64,000 nucleotides of DNA from CAYFKJ01 sp964528595 (GCA_964528595.1 CAZGTM010000013.1:9375-73374); one strand, 5' to 3'. Numbered from the stretch's first letter, positions 8,782-17,608 are shown. The notes: generated from the sequence alone by a model not told the origin. Translations and numbers: made by a program.

Positions 8782-9194
8782 GGCTTTTTCTGTGGGCCTT
8801 CGGGCAGCCAGCGTTTCAACCGCTCCATCACGCTGTTCGGGCTCACCGGCTTTACGAGATAATCGTTGCCGCCGGCGGCAATGGCCTGCTTGACCGCCTT
8901 CTCTTCATGATCGGCCGTGAGAAAAACGATTGGCGCCTCATATTCGGTCATTTTTTCGCGGATTTCACGGCACAGTTCGACGCCGTCCTTCCCCGGCATG
9001 TGCATGTCGAGAAAAATCAAATCCGGGCGGTCCCGGATGATTATCGGCATCGCCTCTTCGGCGCTCTTGGCGCTGGTGAACGCGTAATTCTCGCCCCGGA
9101 CGACGGTGGAGAGGAAAGAGATGATCATATGATCATCATCCACCCCCAGCACCAGCTTGCGGCCGGTCTTATCGGAATCCAAATTCTTCGCCAC
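8778..9194 (-). CDS. single-domain response regulator
   Basis: A CheY-like stand-alone receiver with no output domain: acidic pocket DDDH, phospho-acceptor Asp in IFLDMHMPGKDG, conserved Thr in VFLTAD and Lys in YLVKPVSP. The GTG at 9194 is chosen because GGAGGG lies 7 nt upstream, giving 138 residues; an upstream GTG at 9236 lacks a ribosome site. No kinase gene is adjacent; the nearest kinase is the CHASE hybrid about 3.3 kb away. It probably acts as a phosphorelay shuttle or by protein contact. Its stop codon is interlocked with that of the E1 gene. Confidence 0.88.
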   Translation of the reverse strand: MAKNLDSDKTGRKLVLGVDDDHMIISFLSTVVRGENYAFTSAKSAEEAMPIIIRDRPDLIFLDMHMPGKDGVELCREIREKMTEYEAPIVFLTADHEEKAVKQAIAAGGNDYLVKPVSPNSVMERLKRWLPEGPQKKP

Positions 9195-9310
9195 CCGCAA
9201 TCCCTCCAGAGATTCAATGCGGTCCCAAAGAAGCACCTAGCTCGGACAAAGGATAATAGGATTTATTCAACCAAACGCCAATCCATGTCGGATCGGAGAC
9301 CGGTTTCGAA

Positions 9311-10123
9311 CTAGGTTCCGACTTTGAGCGCCGATACCATGCCGCGCAGACAGGCGACCGTACTGAGCGCCGTGATCTTGCCGGTGCGCGGATTCTCCTC
9401 CGTCGGGACACCCTCGATCTTCAGGGAGAAGCGGGCGGAATCCGCTTCGACGTGAATTTCGTGGCTGTTGCGGCTGATGGTGGGATCGGCCCAGATTTCC
9501 AGCATCGTCCTGTCCGGTCCGACGCCCGCCAGGCTGAGCGCCACGGCGACGTTGAGATTGGCCGGAAAGCCGGGGATGGCCTCCCTGGCCGATCCTTCGA
9601 ACAGCTTCAAGGGCGATGACACGGCGTCGAGATCGATATCGTTTTGGTCGACGAACGGCGCACCTTTCAGGCCGCCGGGGGGTTTGCGCGTGACCATGCG
9701 AACACTGGAGATCTCTCCCTCGGCGGCGGCACGGACTGCGTCCAGGCCCAGCAACGCTCCCGTCGGAACAATGATCCGGCCGCCGTAGGTTGACGCCAGA
9801 TCCACGACATCCCAGTGCTCGAGAAGCTGCCCACAGGAAAGCGGCATGAAGATCTTGCCGGCTTTCAGCGTCGCTTCCGCTATTTCGCGGAAGCAGCCGG
9901 CCGGCAAGGCTTCGATGACGAGATCCGCGTGGCCCGCCAACTTGGCGATCGGGATGACGGGCACGGGGGAGCGGAAATCCACCATGTTGGCCTGGGCTTT
10001 TTCCCGGTCGCGCGCCGAAACCGCCGACAGCTTGAGGCCCGCTATTCCCTTGTCGAGACGCCGCGCGACTTCCCGTCCCACAGCGCCGAAACCACCGATG
10101 GCAATATTCAAGTCGCCAGCCAT
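9311..10123 (-). CDS. nadX: L-aspartate dehydrogenase (NadX-like)
   Basis: A 270-residue NAD(P)-dependent dehydrogenase catalysing aspartate to iminoaspartate/oxaloacetate plus ammonia; in some bacteria it feeds NAD synthesis in place of NadB. The Rossmann motif IGGFGAVG is at residues 8-15. The family-typical GALLGLDA, FPANLNVAVALSLAGVGPD and ADP-NSHEI segments (His of the active site) are present. The start at 10123 is fixed by GGAGAGG just upstream; the open frame 40 codons longer has no such site. No nadA or nadC neighbour is seen, so a catabolic or amino-acid-forming role is as likely as NAD biosynthesis. It is divergent from the CoxL-like gene with a 96-bp gap. Confidence 0.82.
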   Translation of the reverse strand: MAGDLNIAIGGFGAVGREVARRLDKGIAGLKLSAVSARDREKAQANMVDFRSPVPVIPIAKLAGHADLVIEALPAGCFREIAEATLKAGKIFMPLSCGQLLEHWDVVDLASTYGGRIIVPTGALLGLDAVRAAAEGEISSVRMVTRKPPGGLKGAPFVDQNDIDLDAVSSPLKLFEGSAREAIPGFPANLNVAVALSLAGVGPDRTMLEIWADPTISRNSHEIHVEADSARFSLKIEGVPTEENPRTGKITALSTVACLRGMVSALKVGT

Positions 10124-10219
10124 GAAATTCCTCTCCAAACGGGGACTAAGCATTGATCGCCGCCGATGCTCGCGGCAAGCTAGGCATTCGTCAACCCATC
10201 GTTCCTCCCGGAGCAGCGA

Positions 10220-12535
10220 ATGAACGACACCAGCGTGGGCCAACCGGTCGTACGGCTTGAAGACGAGCGCTTGCTAACCGGGCGCGGCAGCTTCAGCGCC
10301 AATCTGCGCTTTGAGAGTGAAATGTTCGCGGCCTTCGTGCGCAGTCCCCATGCCCACGCCGATATCGTGCTGTTCGATCCGGCCGAAGCCTGCCGGATGC
10401 CGGGCGTTACCGCCATCTATACCGCCGAAGATACCGGGCACTTGGGGGCAATTCCCACCATCAACCCCGTCACCAGCAGCGACGGGTCCGCGATGATCGA
10501 ACCGGCGCGCCCAGTTCTGGCGAAGGATCGCGTCCGCTATGTCGGCGAGAGTGTCGCCATGGTGATCGCGACAACGGCGGCGCGGGCGCGGGAGGCGGCG
10601 GATGCGGTGTTTGTCGAGTATGCCGAGCGTCCGGCCGCCGTCGGCGAGTATGCGGCGTTGCGCGAAGACGCCCCACTGATCTGGGACGAGGCGCCGGGGA
10701 ACCTCTGCTACGACTGGAGCGCGGGCAACGGCGACGCGGCGGAAGCCGCCTTTGCCGCCGCCGATCACCGGGCCGAGCTGGAGTTTATCGGCAACAAGGT
10801 TCACTACGCCGCCGTCGAGACCCGTGTTGCCATCGCCAAGCCGGCGGATGGCGGCATCACGCTCTACTGCCCCTCCCAGGGCGTCCATCTGCTCCAGATG
10901 CTCATCGCCGAGCGGGTATTCACCAAGCCCAAGGAATGGCTCAGGGTCGTCACCGGCGACGTCGGCGGTGGCTTCGGGCCCAAATTCTTCGCCTATCCCG
11001 AACACGCCGCCGTGGTCTTCGCCGCGGAGGCGTTGAACTGTCCGATCCGCTGGGAATCGGGCCGGGACGAAGCCTTCCTCTCGGACGTCCAGTCCCGGGC
11101 GCAATCCGCCAAGGTCGAATTGGCCCTGGACGCGGCGGGCAAATTCACGGCTTTCAGAATATCCGCCGTCGGCGACCTGGGTGCTTATCTCTCGACCTTC
11201 GGGCCGGGCATCCTGACGACCGGCATGGCGCGGGTGGTTTCGGGGTCGTACGCCATCCCCGCAATAAGTCTCAGGGTGCGCGGCGCCTTCACCAACACCG
11301 TGCCGGTCGATGCGTTCCGCGGTTCTGGCTCGGTCGATCCGGCCACCATGCTGGAGCGCGTCGTCGATGTGGCCGCAGCCCAAACCGCCCGCGATCCGAT
11401 GGCGTTGCGCCGGTTCAATCTGCTGCCTGAAAGCGCCATGCCGTACACCACGCCGGTCGGCATGGTATATGACAGCGGAGACTATGGCGCGGTGTACGAT
11501 GCGGCGTTGGACAAGGCCGACTGGTCCGGGTTTGCCGCACGGCGCGCAGCCAGCGAGGCAGCGGGCCGCAAACGCGGTATCGGCATATCCCTCTATGTCC
11601 ACGGCACCGGCGGCATCGCCGATGAACAGGCCATTGTCGAGGTCCACACGGACGGCTTCGTCAGCGCCCTGGCCGGCGGCCAGGCCGGCGGGCAGGGACA
11701 TGAAACCATCTTCGCCCAGCTTGTCGCCGCCGAGTTCGGCGTGCCCTACGACGAAGTCCGGGTCATCGAAGGCGATACCGCCGTGGTGCCCAGGGGCGGC
11801 GGCACGGGCGGCTCGTCCTCGACCGTGATCTCGGGCGCCACGCTGTCGCGCGCCGCCGAGCGGGCGGCCGACAAGGGGCGCGAACTGGCGGCGCACTATC
11901 TGGAGGCCGCGGTTGCCGACATTGAGCTCGAACGCGGCAAATACCGCATCATCGGCACCGACCGCGCGATCGGCCTTTACGACCTGGCCGCCAAAGCCGC
12001 CACCGGCGACGGATTGCCGGCGGACCTGCGGGGCGGCATCGAAGGCCAGTCCCGCTTCGAGGACCAGAAGGCGACGTTCCCGCAGGGCTGCATCATCTGC
12101 GAGGTCGAGATCGATCCTGAGACCGGAGAGGTCGCGGTTGAGCGGGTCACCTCCGTCCTCGACGCCGGCAACATGATCAATCCCGCCCTGGTTGCGGCCC
12201 AGATGCACGGCGGCATCGTTCAGGGCATCGGACAGGCACTGTGGGAGGACGTTGTTCATGCGCCGGATACGGGGCAATTGCTCACCGGTTCCTGGATGGA
12301 CTACGTCGTACCGCGGGCCGAGGACCTGCCCGAGATCGATCACGTCAGCTTTGTCAGTCCGTCGCCCAACAACCGGCTCGGCGTCAAGGGTGTGGGTGAA
12401 CTGGGCAGCATCGGTGCGCCGGCGGCGGCGGCCAATGCCGTGTTCGACGCGCTCGGGCTTTCCGCGGCGACGGAACTTTCCTTGCCGCTGACGTCGGAAA
12501 AAGTTTGGCGTCTGCTACAATCCGACAACGCTTAG
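10220..12535 (+). CDS. xanthine dehydrogenase/CoxL-family molybdenum hydroxylase large subunit
   Basis: A 771-residue molybdopterin-binding large subunit of the aldehyde oxidase/CO dehydrogenase family. Residues 1-120 are the a/b hammerhead domain (VRLEDERLLTGRGSF) and the rest is the Mo-cofactor domain, with GDVGGGFGPKF near 252, an active-site loop reading DAFRGSG rather than AYRCSFR (so form II, not genuine CO dehydrogenase), and the catalytic Glu727 in GVGELGSIG. Such enzymes normally need a [2Fe-2S] small subunit and an FAD medium subunit; neither is encoded within 9 kb on either side. It starts a same-strand run with a nitroreductase, epimerase and GNAT gene. The substrate is unknown; an N-heterocycle or aldehyde is plausible. 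Confidence 0.85.
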   Translation: MNDTSVGQPVVRLEDERLLTGRGSFSANLRFESEMFAAFVRSPHAHADIVLFDPAEACRMPGVTAIYTAEDTGHLGAIPTINPVTSSDGSAMIEPARPVLAKDRVRYVGESVAMVIATTAARAREAADAVFVEYAERPAAVGEYAALREDAPLIWDEAPGNLCYDWSAGNGDAAEAAFAAADHRAELEFIGNKVHYAAVETRVAIAKPADGGITLYCPSQGVHLLQMLIAERVFTKPKEWLRVVTGDVGGGFGPKFFAYPEHAAVVFAAEALNCPIRWESGRDEAFLSDVQSRAQSAKVELALDAAGKFTAFRISAVGDLGAYLSTFGPGILTTGMARVVSGSYAIPAISLRVRGAFTNTVPVDAFRGSGSVDPATMLERVVDVAAAQTARDPMALRRFNLLPESAMPYTTPVGMVYDSGDYGAVYDAALDKADWSGFAARRAASEAAGRKRGIGISLYVHGTGGIADEQAIVEVHTDGFVSALAGGQAGGQGHETIFAQLVAAEFGVPYDEVRVIEGDTAVVPRGGGTGGSSSTVISGATLSRAAERAADKGRELAAHYLEAAVADIELERGKYRIIGTDRAIGLYDLAAKAATGDGLPADLRGGIEGQSRFEDQKATFPQGCIICEVEIDPETGEVAVERVTSVLDAGNMINPALVAAQMHGGIVQGIGQALWEDVVHAPDTGQLLTGSWMDYVVPRAEDLPEIDHVSFVSPSPNNRLGVKGVGELGSIGAPAAAANAVFDALGLSAATELSLPLTSEKVWRLLQSDNA

Positions 12536-12552
12536 CCTAACCAGAGGATGTC

Positions 12553-13317
12553 ATGACCGAACATGCGATTGCCGTACCCGGAACAGACGATGCCGTGGCG
12601 CGCTATGAAACGCTGATGGAAATCGTCCTGTCGCGGCGCACCTCCCGGGCCTTCGATCCCGATTTTGTGGTGCCGCCGGAACACTACGGCATGATCCTGG
12701 AAGCGGCCCGCCACAGTCCCTCGGGCGCCAATGCCCAGCCCTGGCATTTCATCGTGGTGGAGGACGACCAGGCGAAGGCGGATCTGGGCGATTACTTCGT
12801 GGCCGAGGCGACCCGGCGGGCCAAGATGAAGATGAAATTTCCGACGCCCAACTACAGCGGCATGAAAACGGCGCCCGGCCTGATCGCTATCGTCGCCGAC
12901 TTCCGCTACGTCAACGCCTTTCCCGTGCTCAACGACGGCTCCGAGCTTGACCGCATGTACCACCAGAACGCCGAACGCATCCTGCTGCAGTCGGTGGCCT
13001 CGGCGACCATGGCGGCGCACCTCGCTGCGGCGGCGCTGGGCTACACGGTCTGGTGGGTGACGGCGATCGGCCAGGAGGATGCCCAGAACGACCTGAAGCC
13101 GTTGCTGGGCGTGCCCGAAGACCTTTCGGTCATCGACATCATGTGTTTCGGCCCGCCGGCCAAACCGCCCTACGACCGCTGGAAAAAGGAATTTGGCGAA
13201 ATCGCCAGCTTCGGGAAATACGACATGGCGAACTACCAGTCGCTCGAAGATATCGAGGAATGGGTACGCACGACGCGTCATCGCGTCATGTACAAGGATA
13301 AGTCTCAGATCGACTGA
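12553..13317 (+). CDS. nitroreductase-family FMN oxidoreductase
   Basis: A 254-residue NfsB-type flavoprotein. The FMN phosphate motif SRRTSRAFDP and HSPSGANAQPWHF near the N-terminus, and the QSVASATMAAHLAAAALGYTVWW helix, are characteristic. It lies 17 bp after the CoxL-like gene with GAGG upstream, so it is probably cotranscribed. The family reduces nitro groups, quinones or enones, and some members act as dehydrogenases in ring catabolism. Together with the Mo hydroxylase it could form a step in degradation of a heterocycle, but no substrate can be deduced. Confidence 0.85.
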   Translation: MTEHAIAVPGTDDAVARYETLMEIVLSRRTSRAFDPDFVVPPEHYGMILEAARHSPSGANAQPWHFIVVEDDQAKADLGDYFVAEATRRAKMKMKFPTPNYSGMKTAPGLIAIVADFRYVNAFPVLNDGSELDRMYHQNAERILLQSVASATMAAHLAAAALGYTVWWVTAIGQEDAQNDLKPLLGVPEDLSVIDIMCFGPPAKPPYDRWKKEFGEIASFGKYDMANYQSLEDIEEWVRTTRHRVMYKDKSQID

Positions 13318-13337
13318 GCGGGGTTGAGGGTAACTTG

Positions 13338-14381
13338 ATGAATTTGTTAACAGCGGACGAGGCCCCGGAGGCCTTCGAGGATGAAGAGGCGCTTGAGGAT
13401 TTCATGACGCTGCCGAGCCAGGCGCTGATCGACGATCTGGCGGCACTGGAGGGCGACATCATGGTGCTCGGCGTCGGCGGCAAGATGGGACCGACGCTGG
13501 CCCGCCTGGCCAAACGCGCCGCTCCCGACAAACGCATCGTTGGCGTCGCCCGTTTCAGCGACCCGGCCGTGCGCGGCAAGCTCGAAGCCTGGGGCGTCGA
13601 GACCGTCGCCTGCGATCTGCTGGATCCGGACGCCGTCGCAGCGCTGCCCAAATTCGACAACGTCGTGTTCATGGCGGGGCGCAAATTCGGCACTCAAGGC
13701 AACGAGGAACTGACTTGGGCCATGAACGTTCATGTGCCGACCGTCGTCGCCCAGGCCTTCACCGCTAGCCGCATCGTGGTTTTTTCCACCGGCTGCGTCT
13801 ATCCCTTCGTGGATATTGCCTCGGGCGGCGCGACCGAGGAAACGCCGCCCATCCCGCCCGCCGGCGAATACGCCAATTCCTGCCTCGGCCGGGAACGCAT
13901 GTTCGAATACTTCTCAAGCCTGCACGGCACCGCGGGAATCATGTTCCGGCTCAACTACGCCATCGACATGCGCTATGGCGTACTGCACGACGTCGCCGCC
14001 AAAGTGCTGGCGGGGGAGACCATCGACCTCGGCATGGGGCACGTCAACATCATCTGGCAGGGCGACGCCATCTCGCAGGCGCTCAGATGCCTGCGCCATT
14101 GCACGGCGCCGATGGGCGCGATCAATGTGTCCGGTCCGGAGACCCTGCTGGTGGCTGAACTGGCGCGATCGTTCGCAGAGCGTTTCGAGGTCGAAGCCAT
14201 TTTGACGGGCGAACCCGCCGCCAGCGCCTGGCTGACCAACACCTCGAAGTCGGTCTCGCTGTTCGGCCCGCCGGTCATCGGCGTCGAACGGATGATCGAC
14301 TGGACGGCGGACTGGCTGCGGCGCGGCCGGTCGAGCCTGGGCAAGCCGACGCACTACGAAGCGCGCGATGGCACTTACTGA
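13338..14381 (+). CDS. NAD-dependent epimerase/dehydratase-family protein
   Basis: A 347-residue extended short-chain dehydrogenase. The Rossmann motif is VLGVGGKMGPTLARLAKRA, an unusual GxGGKMG variant in place of GxxGxxG, and the mid-chain VFSTGCVYPF strand holds the family Ser/Thr. The expected Tyr-x-x-x-Lys reads YANSCLGRER, with Lys replaced by Arg, so the catalysis may be atypical. ATG at 13338 is used; the ATG at 13404 (MTLPSQALIDD) would start closer to the conserved fold and is a serious alternative. It overlaps the next gene by 14 bp, so the two are translationally coupled. The substrate is probably a sugar or polyol derivative. Confidence 0.75.
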   Translation: MNLLTADEAPEAFEDEEALEDFMTLPSQALIDDLAALEGDIMVLGVGGKMGPTLARLAKRAAPDKRIVGVARFSDPAVRGKLEAWGVETVACDLLDPDAVAALPKFDNVVFMAGRKFGTQGNEELTWAMNVHVPTVVAQAFTASRIVVFSTGCVYPFVDIASGGATEETPPIPPAGEYANSCLGRERMFEYFSSLHGTAGIMFRLNYAIDMRYGVLHDVAAKVLAGETIDLGMGHVNIIWQGDAISQALRCLRHCTAPMGAINVSGPETLLVAELARSFAERFEVEAILTGEPAASAWLTNTSKSVSLFGPPVIGVERMIDWTADWLRRGRSSLGKPTHYEARDGTY

Positions 14382-15267
14382 TACCGCCGCTAAGGTTATC
14401 TCCGGCCTGCCGCTGGGTATCCTCAAACCCTACCAGGCGGCGGAAGGCATCGTGCTGTCCGAGGAGGCGGGCTGGAACCAGACGGAAGACGACTGGCGTT
14501 TGATGATCGAGGCCGGGACCGCCTTCGGCCTGCGCGATGAGGACGATCTCCTGGCGGCCTCCGCGCTGATCTTGCCGCAGGGCGATGAATTCGCATGGAT
14601 CAGCATGGTGTTGGTGTCGGAGGATTTTCAGCGCCGCGGCATCGCTACCGAACTGTTGCGCCATTGCATCGCCGAGGTCGAAGCAAGGGGGCTCGTGCCG
14701 GGCTTGGACGCCACGCCGGCGGGCAGGGAACTCTATGGTCCCTTGGGATTTGAGGACATATTCGCTATCCAGCGGCTGCAAGCCAGCGAAAGTCCGCGTT
14801 GGGCGACCCCGCTGGCCGTCCCGGCAGGCATATCGATCCTGCCCATTGCGGCGGATGGCGTCGATGCCGTGGCCAAATTCGATGCACCGCGCTACGGCGG
14901 CGAACGGCGGCAAATTCTAGCCCATCTGAGGGACCGCCAGCCCGGCTGTGCCTGGCTGGCGAGGTTGGACCTGACCGGTGAAATCGCCGGCTACGTCATG
15001 GGACGTGACGGCCGCGAGAGCAGCCAGGTCGGACCGCTGGTGGCCGTCGACGAAGAGGTGGCGACGGCCCTTGCCGAACGCGCGCTATCCGGGGTCGAAG
15101 GACCGGTCTACATGGATGTCGCCGATCACCACGAGGGCTTTGGCGCCTGGCTGGCCAGCCGTGGTTTTACGTCGCAACGCCCCTTCACCCGCATGCTCAA
15201 GGGCCGCACCGAACCGTTCGAGGACCCCGCCCGCGTTTTCGCCATCGCCGGTCCCGAGCTGGGCTGA
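14368..15267 (+). CDS. GNAT-family acetyltransferase with tandem GNAT folds
   Basis: A 299-residue protein with a clear N-terminal GNAT core: VLVSEDFQRRGIATELLRHC carries the acetyl-CoA pyrophosphate loop RRGIAT, followed by YGPLGFEDI. The C-terminal half (about 150-290) repeats the fold with an atypical loop and ends in LASRGFTSQRPFTRM, as in Eis-like or YobR-like double GNATs. It overlaps the preceding epimerase gene by 14 bp, implying a shared job, perhaps acetylation or detoxification of an amino intermediate. A terminator-like hairpin follows. Confidence 0.8.
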   Translation: MALTDTAAKVISGLPLGILKPYQAAEGIVLSEEAGWNQTEDDWRLMIEAGTAFGLRDEDDLLAASALILPQGDEFAWISMVLVSEDFQRRGIATELLRHCIAEVEARGLVPGLDATPAGRELYGPLGFEDIFAIQRLQASESPRWATPLAVPAGISILPIAADGVDAVAKFDAPRYGGERRQILAHLRDRQPGCAWLARLDLTGEIAGYVMGRDGRESSQVGPLVAVDEEVATALAERALSGVEGPVYMDVADHHEGFGAWLASRGFTSQRPFTRMLKGRTEPFEDPARVFAIAGPELG

Positions 15268-15274
15268 ATGTAAA

Positions 15275-15304
15275 ACGGGGACGCGCCCGGCAGCGCGTCC
15301 CCGT
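15275..15304 (-). terminator. hairpin terminator between convergent genes
   Basis: A perfect 12-bp stem (15275-15286 paired with 15293-15304) with loop CCGGCA. On the minus strand it is followed by TTTTA, so it best fits intrinsic termination of the ABC binding-protein gene whose stop is at 15337. It can also fold in plus-strand transcripts from the GNAT operon. Confidence 0.75.
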
Positions 15305-15336
15305 CTCGATCCCTCACTTAAGAGGTAATATTAAGC

Positions 15337-16329
15337 TTACTTCGGCATCTTGATGCTTTTGTCGATGAACTCGTTGCTGAAGTGCTTCGACATGTCGAAG
15401 GGCTTGTCGAGGAACGGTTTGAATATCTCGTAGGATTTGTTCATCCGCGCCTCATCCATGTAGCCCAGGCCGACGCCGGTCGAGGTAGCGTCGGTCATCA
15501 GCTCCTTCACCAGGCCCCAGTTCGTCGTTTCGTTGGCGGCTTTCAGGCCCTTGTTCGCTTCCACCAAGGCGGCAATGCAAGGAGCCGCATCCTTGGCGCA
15601 AGCGTGGAAGGCGCGCTGGTTGACTTTGACGAAGGCTGCCACTGCGGACTTATTGGCTCTAAGGAACTCGCCGTTGACGATGATCGAGTTGCCATAGGGA
15701 TTGACGCCATGCGCCTTGCCCGAGACATACCCCATGTCCGTGCCCAGCAATTTCTGGAAGATGTGGTGAATATTGTAGAACGAGGTGGTGACGTCGATCG
15801 AGCCGGCCTTCAACGCCGAAAGCTTGGCGTTGGGTTGGATATTGATCCATTTGACCGATTTTTCGCCGATGCCGACATTGGCGGCGAAAGCCGGCCACAT
15901 CTTGCGCGCGGCGTCCCAAGGCGGGTTGCCGATCTTCTTGCCGGCGAAATCCTTTGGCCCGTTGATGCCAGAGCTTTTCAGCCAATAAAAGCCGTAGGGG
16001 CTGTTGGCGTAGATGTTCATGACAGCCACCAGGTCGGCGCCTTTAGCGATGGCGGCGAAGACGGGCGGCATATCGGCCAAGCCGATCTGGTTCTTGCCCG
16101 CGCCGGTGCGCTGGGCGGACATGGACGAGCCCTTGCCCTGCTGGATGTTGAGGTCGAGACCGGCGTCCTTGTACCAGCCCATTTTCTGAGCGTAGTAGTA
16201 GGGCGCGTGGTCGCCGCCGGCGATCCAATTCAGGATAAAATCGATTTTCGGAGCAGCGCTGGCCTGGGCCGCGCCGATCAGGCCGACCGCCGTTGCGGCG
16301 GCGGCAAAGAGTTTTAATGAACGAATCAT
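15337..16329 (-). CDS. NMT1/ThiY-type ABC transporter substrate-binding protein
   Basis: A 330-residue secreted binding protein. The start at 16329 is set by GGGAGG upstream and a signal peptide MIRSLKLFAAAATAVGLIG with cleavage near ASAA. The mature chain opens with DFILNWIAGGDHAPYYYAQKMG, the hallmark of the NMT1/THI5-like group that includes ThiY, SsuA and TauA. Partner permease and ATPase genes lie divergently at 17637-19171, with the aldolase-like gene between. The ligand is unknown: pyrimidines, sulfonates and amidines are all served by relatives. A palindrome matching one at the tetR promoter lies in the divergent promoter region. Confidence 0.88.
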   Translation of the reverse strand: MIRSLKLFAAAATAVGLIGAAQASAAPKIDFILNWIAGGDHAPYYYAQKMGWYKDAGLDLNIQQGKGSSMSAQRTGAGKNQIGLADMPPVFAAIAKGADLVAVMNIYANSPYGFYWLKSSGINGPKDFAGKKIGNPPWDAARKMWPAFAANVGIGEKSVKWINIQPNAKLSALKAGSIDVTTSFYNIHHIFQKLLGTDMGYVSGKAHGVNPYGNSIIVNGEFLRANKSAVAAFVKVNQRAFHACAKDAAPCIAALVEANKGLKAANETTNWGLVKELMTDATSTGVGLGYMDEARMNKSYEIFKPFLDKPFDMSKHFSNEFIDKSIKMPK

Positions 16330-16410
16330 GGATTGTCCTCCCTGGTTGGACATTTTCGAATGACCAAGGATTAGAGTATTAATTGACAAAGCCGACGGCG
16401 CAAGGCAAAA

Positions 16411-16428
16411 AATAACTAATTGGTTACT
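16411..16428. promoter_or_regulatory. candidate TetR operator, copy 2
   Basis: AATAAC-TAATTG-GTTACT, an inverted repeat of 6-6-6 layout with one mismatch, located in the 119-bp gap between the divergent ABC binding-protein and aldolase genes. It has the same arm sequence and spacing as the perfect copy at 24999-25016 over the tetR promoter. I infer that it is bound by that TetR protein. Confidence 0.5.
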
Positions 16429-16448
16429 TTTGACGGGCGGAACCCCCA

Positions 16449-17510
16449 ATGGCCCTTCATCGCAGTGAAATTTCCGACGACGTGCTGACGCTGTTGCAGC
16501 AGGGCTGCGCCATTCCGGCCCATCCGCTGGCCCTGGACGCTGCGCGATCATTGGACGAACGGCGTCAAAAGGCGCTGACGCGCTATTACATCGACGCCGG
16601 CGCGGGTGGATTGGCGGTCGGCGTCCACACCACCCAATTTGAAATCCGCGATCACGGCCTTTATGAACCGGTGTTGTCGCTGGCGGCCGAGACGGCGCGG
16701 GACTGGAGCGGAGATCCCCTGGTCATGATCGCCGGCGTCATCGGCCCGACCGGCCAGGCCATCACCGAAGCCCGGACCGCCGTGGGGCTCGGCTATCACG
16801 CCGGATTATTGAGCCTTGCCGCTTTCAAGGACAGATCCGAAGACGAGATCATCGACCATTGCCAGGCCGTAGCAGCGGAAATCCCTTTGGTCGGCTTTTA
16901 CCTCCAGCCCGCCGTCGGCGGCGTTCTGCTGAGCGAGGATTTCTGGCGCCGCTTCGCCGCCATCGATAACGTCATCGCCATCAAGATGGCGCCCTTCAAC
17001 CGCTACCGCACGCTCGACGTCGTGCGCGGCGTGGTGGCGGCCGGGGCGGAGGACCGCGTGACCCTCTACACCGGCAACGACGATCACATCGTGCTTGATC
17101 TCGTCACGCCGTTTGTCGTGCGCCGGGGCGGCGACGCGGCGACGGTGCGCATCAAGGGCGGTCTGTTGGGGCATTGGAGCGTCTGGGTCAAACCCGCCGT
17201 CGATTTGCTGGCCCGCGCCCACGCCGCCGCCGGCACCGGCGTCGTCGAGGACGGTTTGCTGGCGCTCGATTCGCGGGTCACCGACTGCAACGCGGCGTTT
17301 TTCGATGTCGCCAACGATTTCGCGGGCTGTATCGCCGGCTGCCACGAAGTGTTGCGCCGCCAGGGATTGCTCGACGGCATCTGGTGCCTCGACCCAGAGG
17401 AAGGATTGAGCCCCGGCCAGGCTGAGTTGATCGACAGGGTGTATACCGAACACGGCGATCTGGCCGACGACGATTTCGTCGCCGCCAATCTCGAAAGGTG
17501 GCTGACATGA
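16449..17510 (+). CDS. dihydrodipicolinate synthase (DapA/NAL) family aldolase
   Basis: A 353-residue TIM-barrel class I aldolase-like protein, longer than DapA (about 290). The candidate Schiff-base lysine is in VIAIKMAPFNRY on the sixth strand, and the upstream GFYLQPAVGG supplies the partner Tyr. The typical GGTGE loop is replaced by GAGGLAVGVHTTQF, so canonical lysine synthesis is unlikely and a 2-keto-acid lyase or dehydratase on an imported compound is more plausible. It heads a plus-strand operon with the 33-codon ORF, permease and ATPase genes, and is divergent from the binding protein. Confidence 0.8.
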   Translation: MALHRSEISDDVLTLLQQGCAIPAHPLALDAARSLDERRQKALTRYYIDAGAGGLAVGVHTTQFEIRDHGLYEPVLSLAAETARDWSGDPLVMIAGVIGPTGQAITEARTAVGLGYHAGLLSLAAFKDRSEDEIIDHCQAVAAEIPLVGFYLQPAVGGVLLSEDFWRRFAAIDNVIAIKMAPFNRYRTLDVVRGVVAAGAEDRVTLYTGNDDHIVLDLVTPFVVRRGGDAATVRIKGGLLGHWSVWVKPAVDLLARAHAAAGTGVVEDGLLALDSRVTDCNAAFFDVANDFAGCIAGCHEVLRRQGLLDGIWCLDPEEGLSPGQAELIDRVYTEHGDLADDDFVAANLERWLT

Positions 17511-17608
17511 TCCCACCCAGGGAACAACTCGCGACCTATGCCGATGACGTAGACTTCGACAACCCGGCCTGGAAGTTCGATGAAGACGTAGTCGAGCGGA
17601 TTTCCTGA
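17507..17608 (+). CDS. small ORF of 33 residues coupled to the aldolase-like gene
   Basis: The ATG overlaps the aldolase stop as ATGA, and the frame encodes a highly acidic peptide (MIPPREQLATYADDVDFDNP...) ending 28 bp before the permease start. No hydrophobic segment or known motif is visible. The ATGA overlap favours real translation, but it could also be the remnant of a once longer gene or simply read-through. Function unknown. Confidence 0.4.
   Translation: MIPPREQLATYADDVDFDNPAWKFDEDVVERIS

Noticed and set aside
10274..12343. A 689-codon open frame on the minus strand opposite the CoxL-like gene
   Set aside because: It is the GC-rich antisense shadow of a well-recognised molybdenum hydroxylase; its translation lacks domain character and is dominated by Arg, Gly and Asp.
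10220..12535. Carbon monoxide dehydrogenase (coxL form I)
   Set aside because: The active-site loop reads AFRGSG, not the AYRCSFR of form I enzymes, and coxS/coxM are absent.
16449..17510. Calling the aldolase-like gene dapA (4-hydroxy-tetrahydrodipicolinate synthase)
   Set aside because: Length 353 versus about 290, and the loop motifs differ from true DapA; the transporter context points to catabolism.
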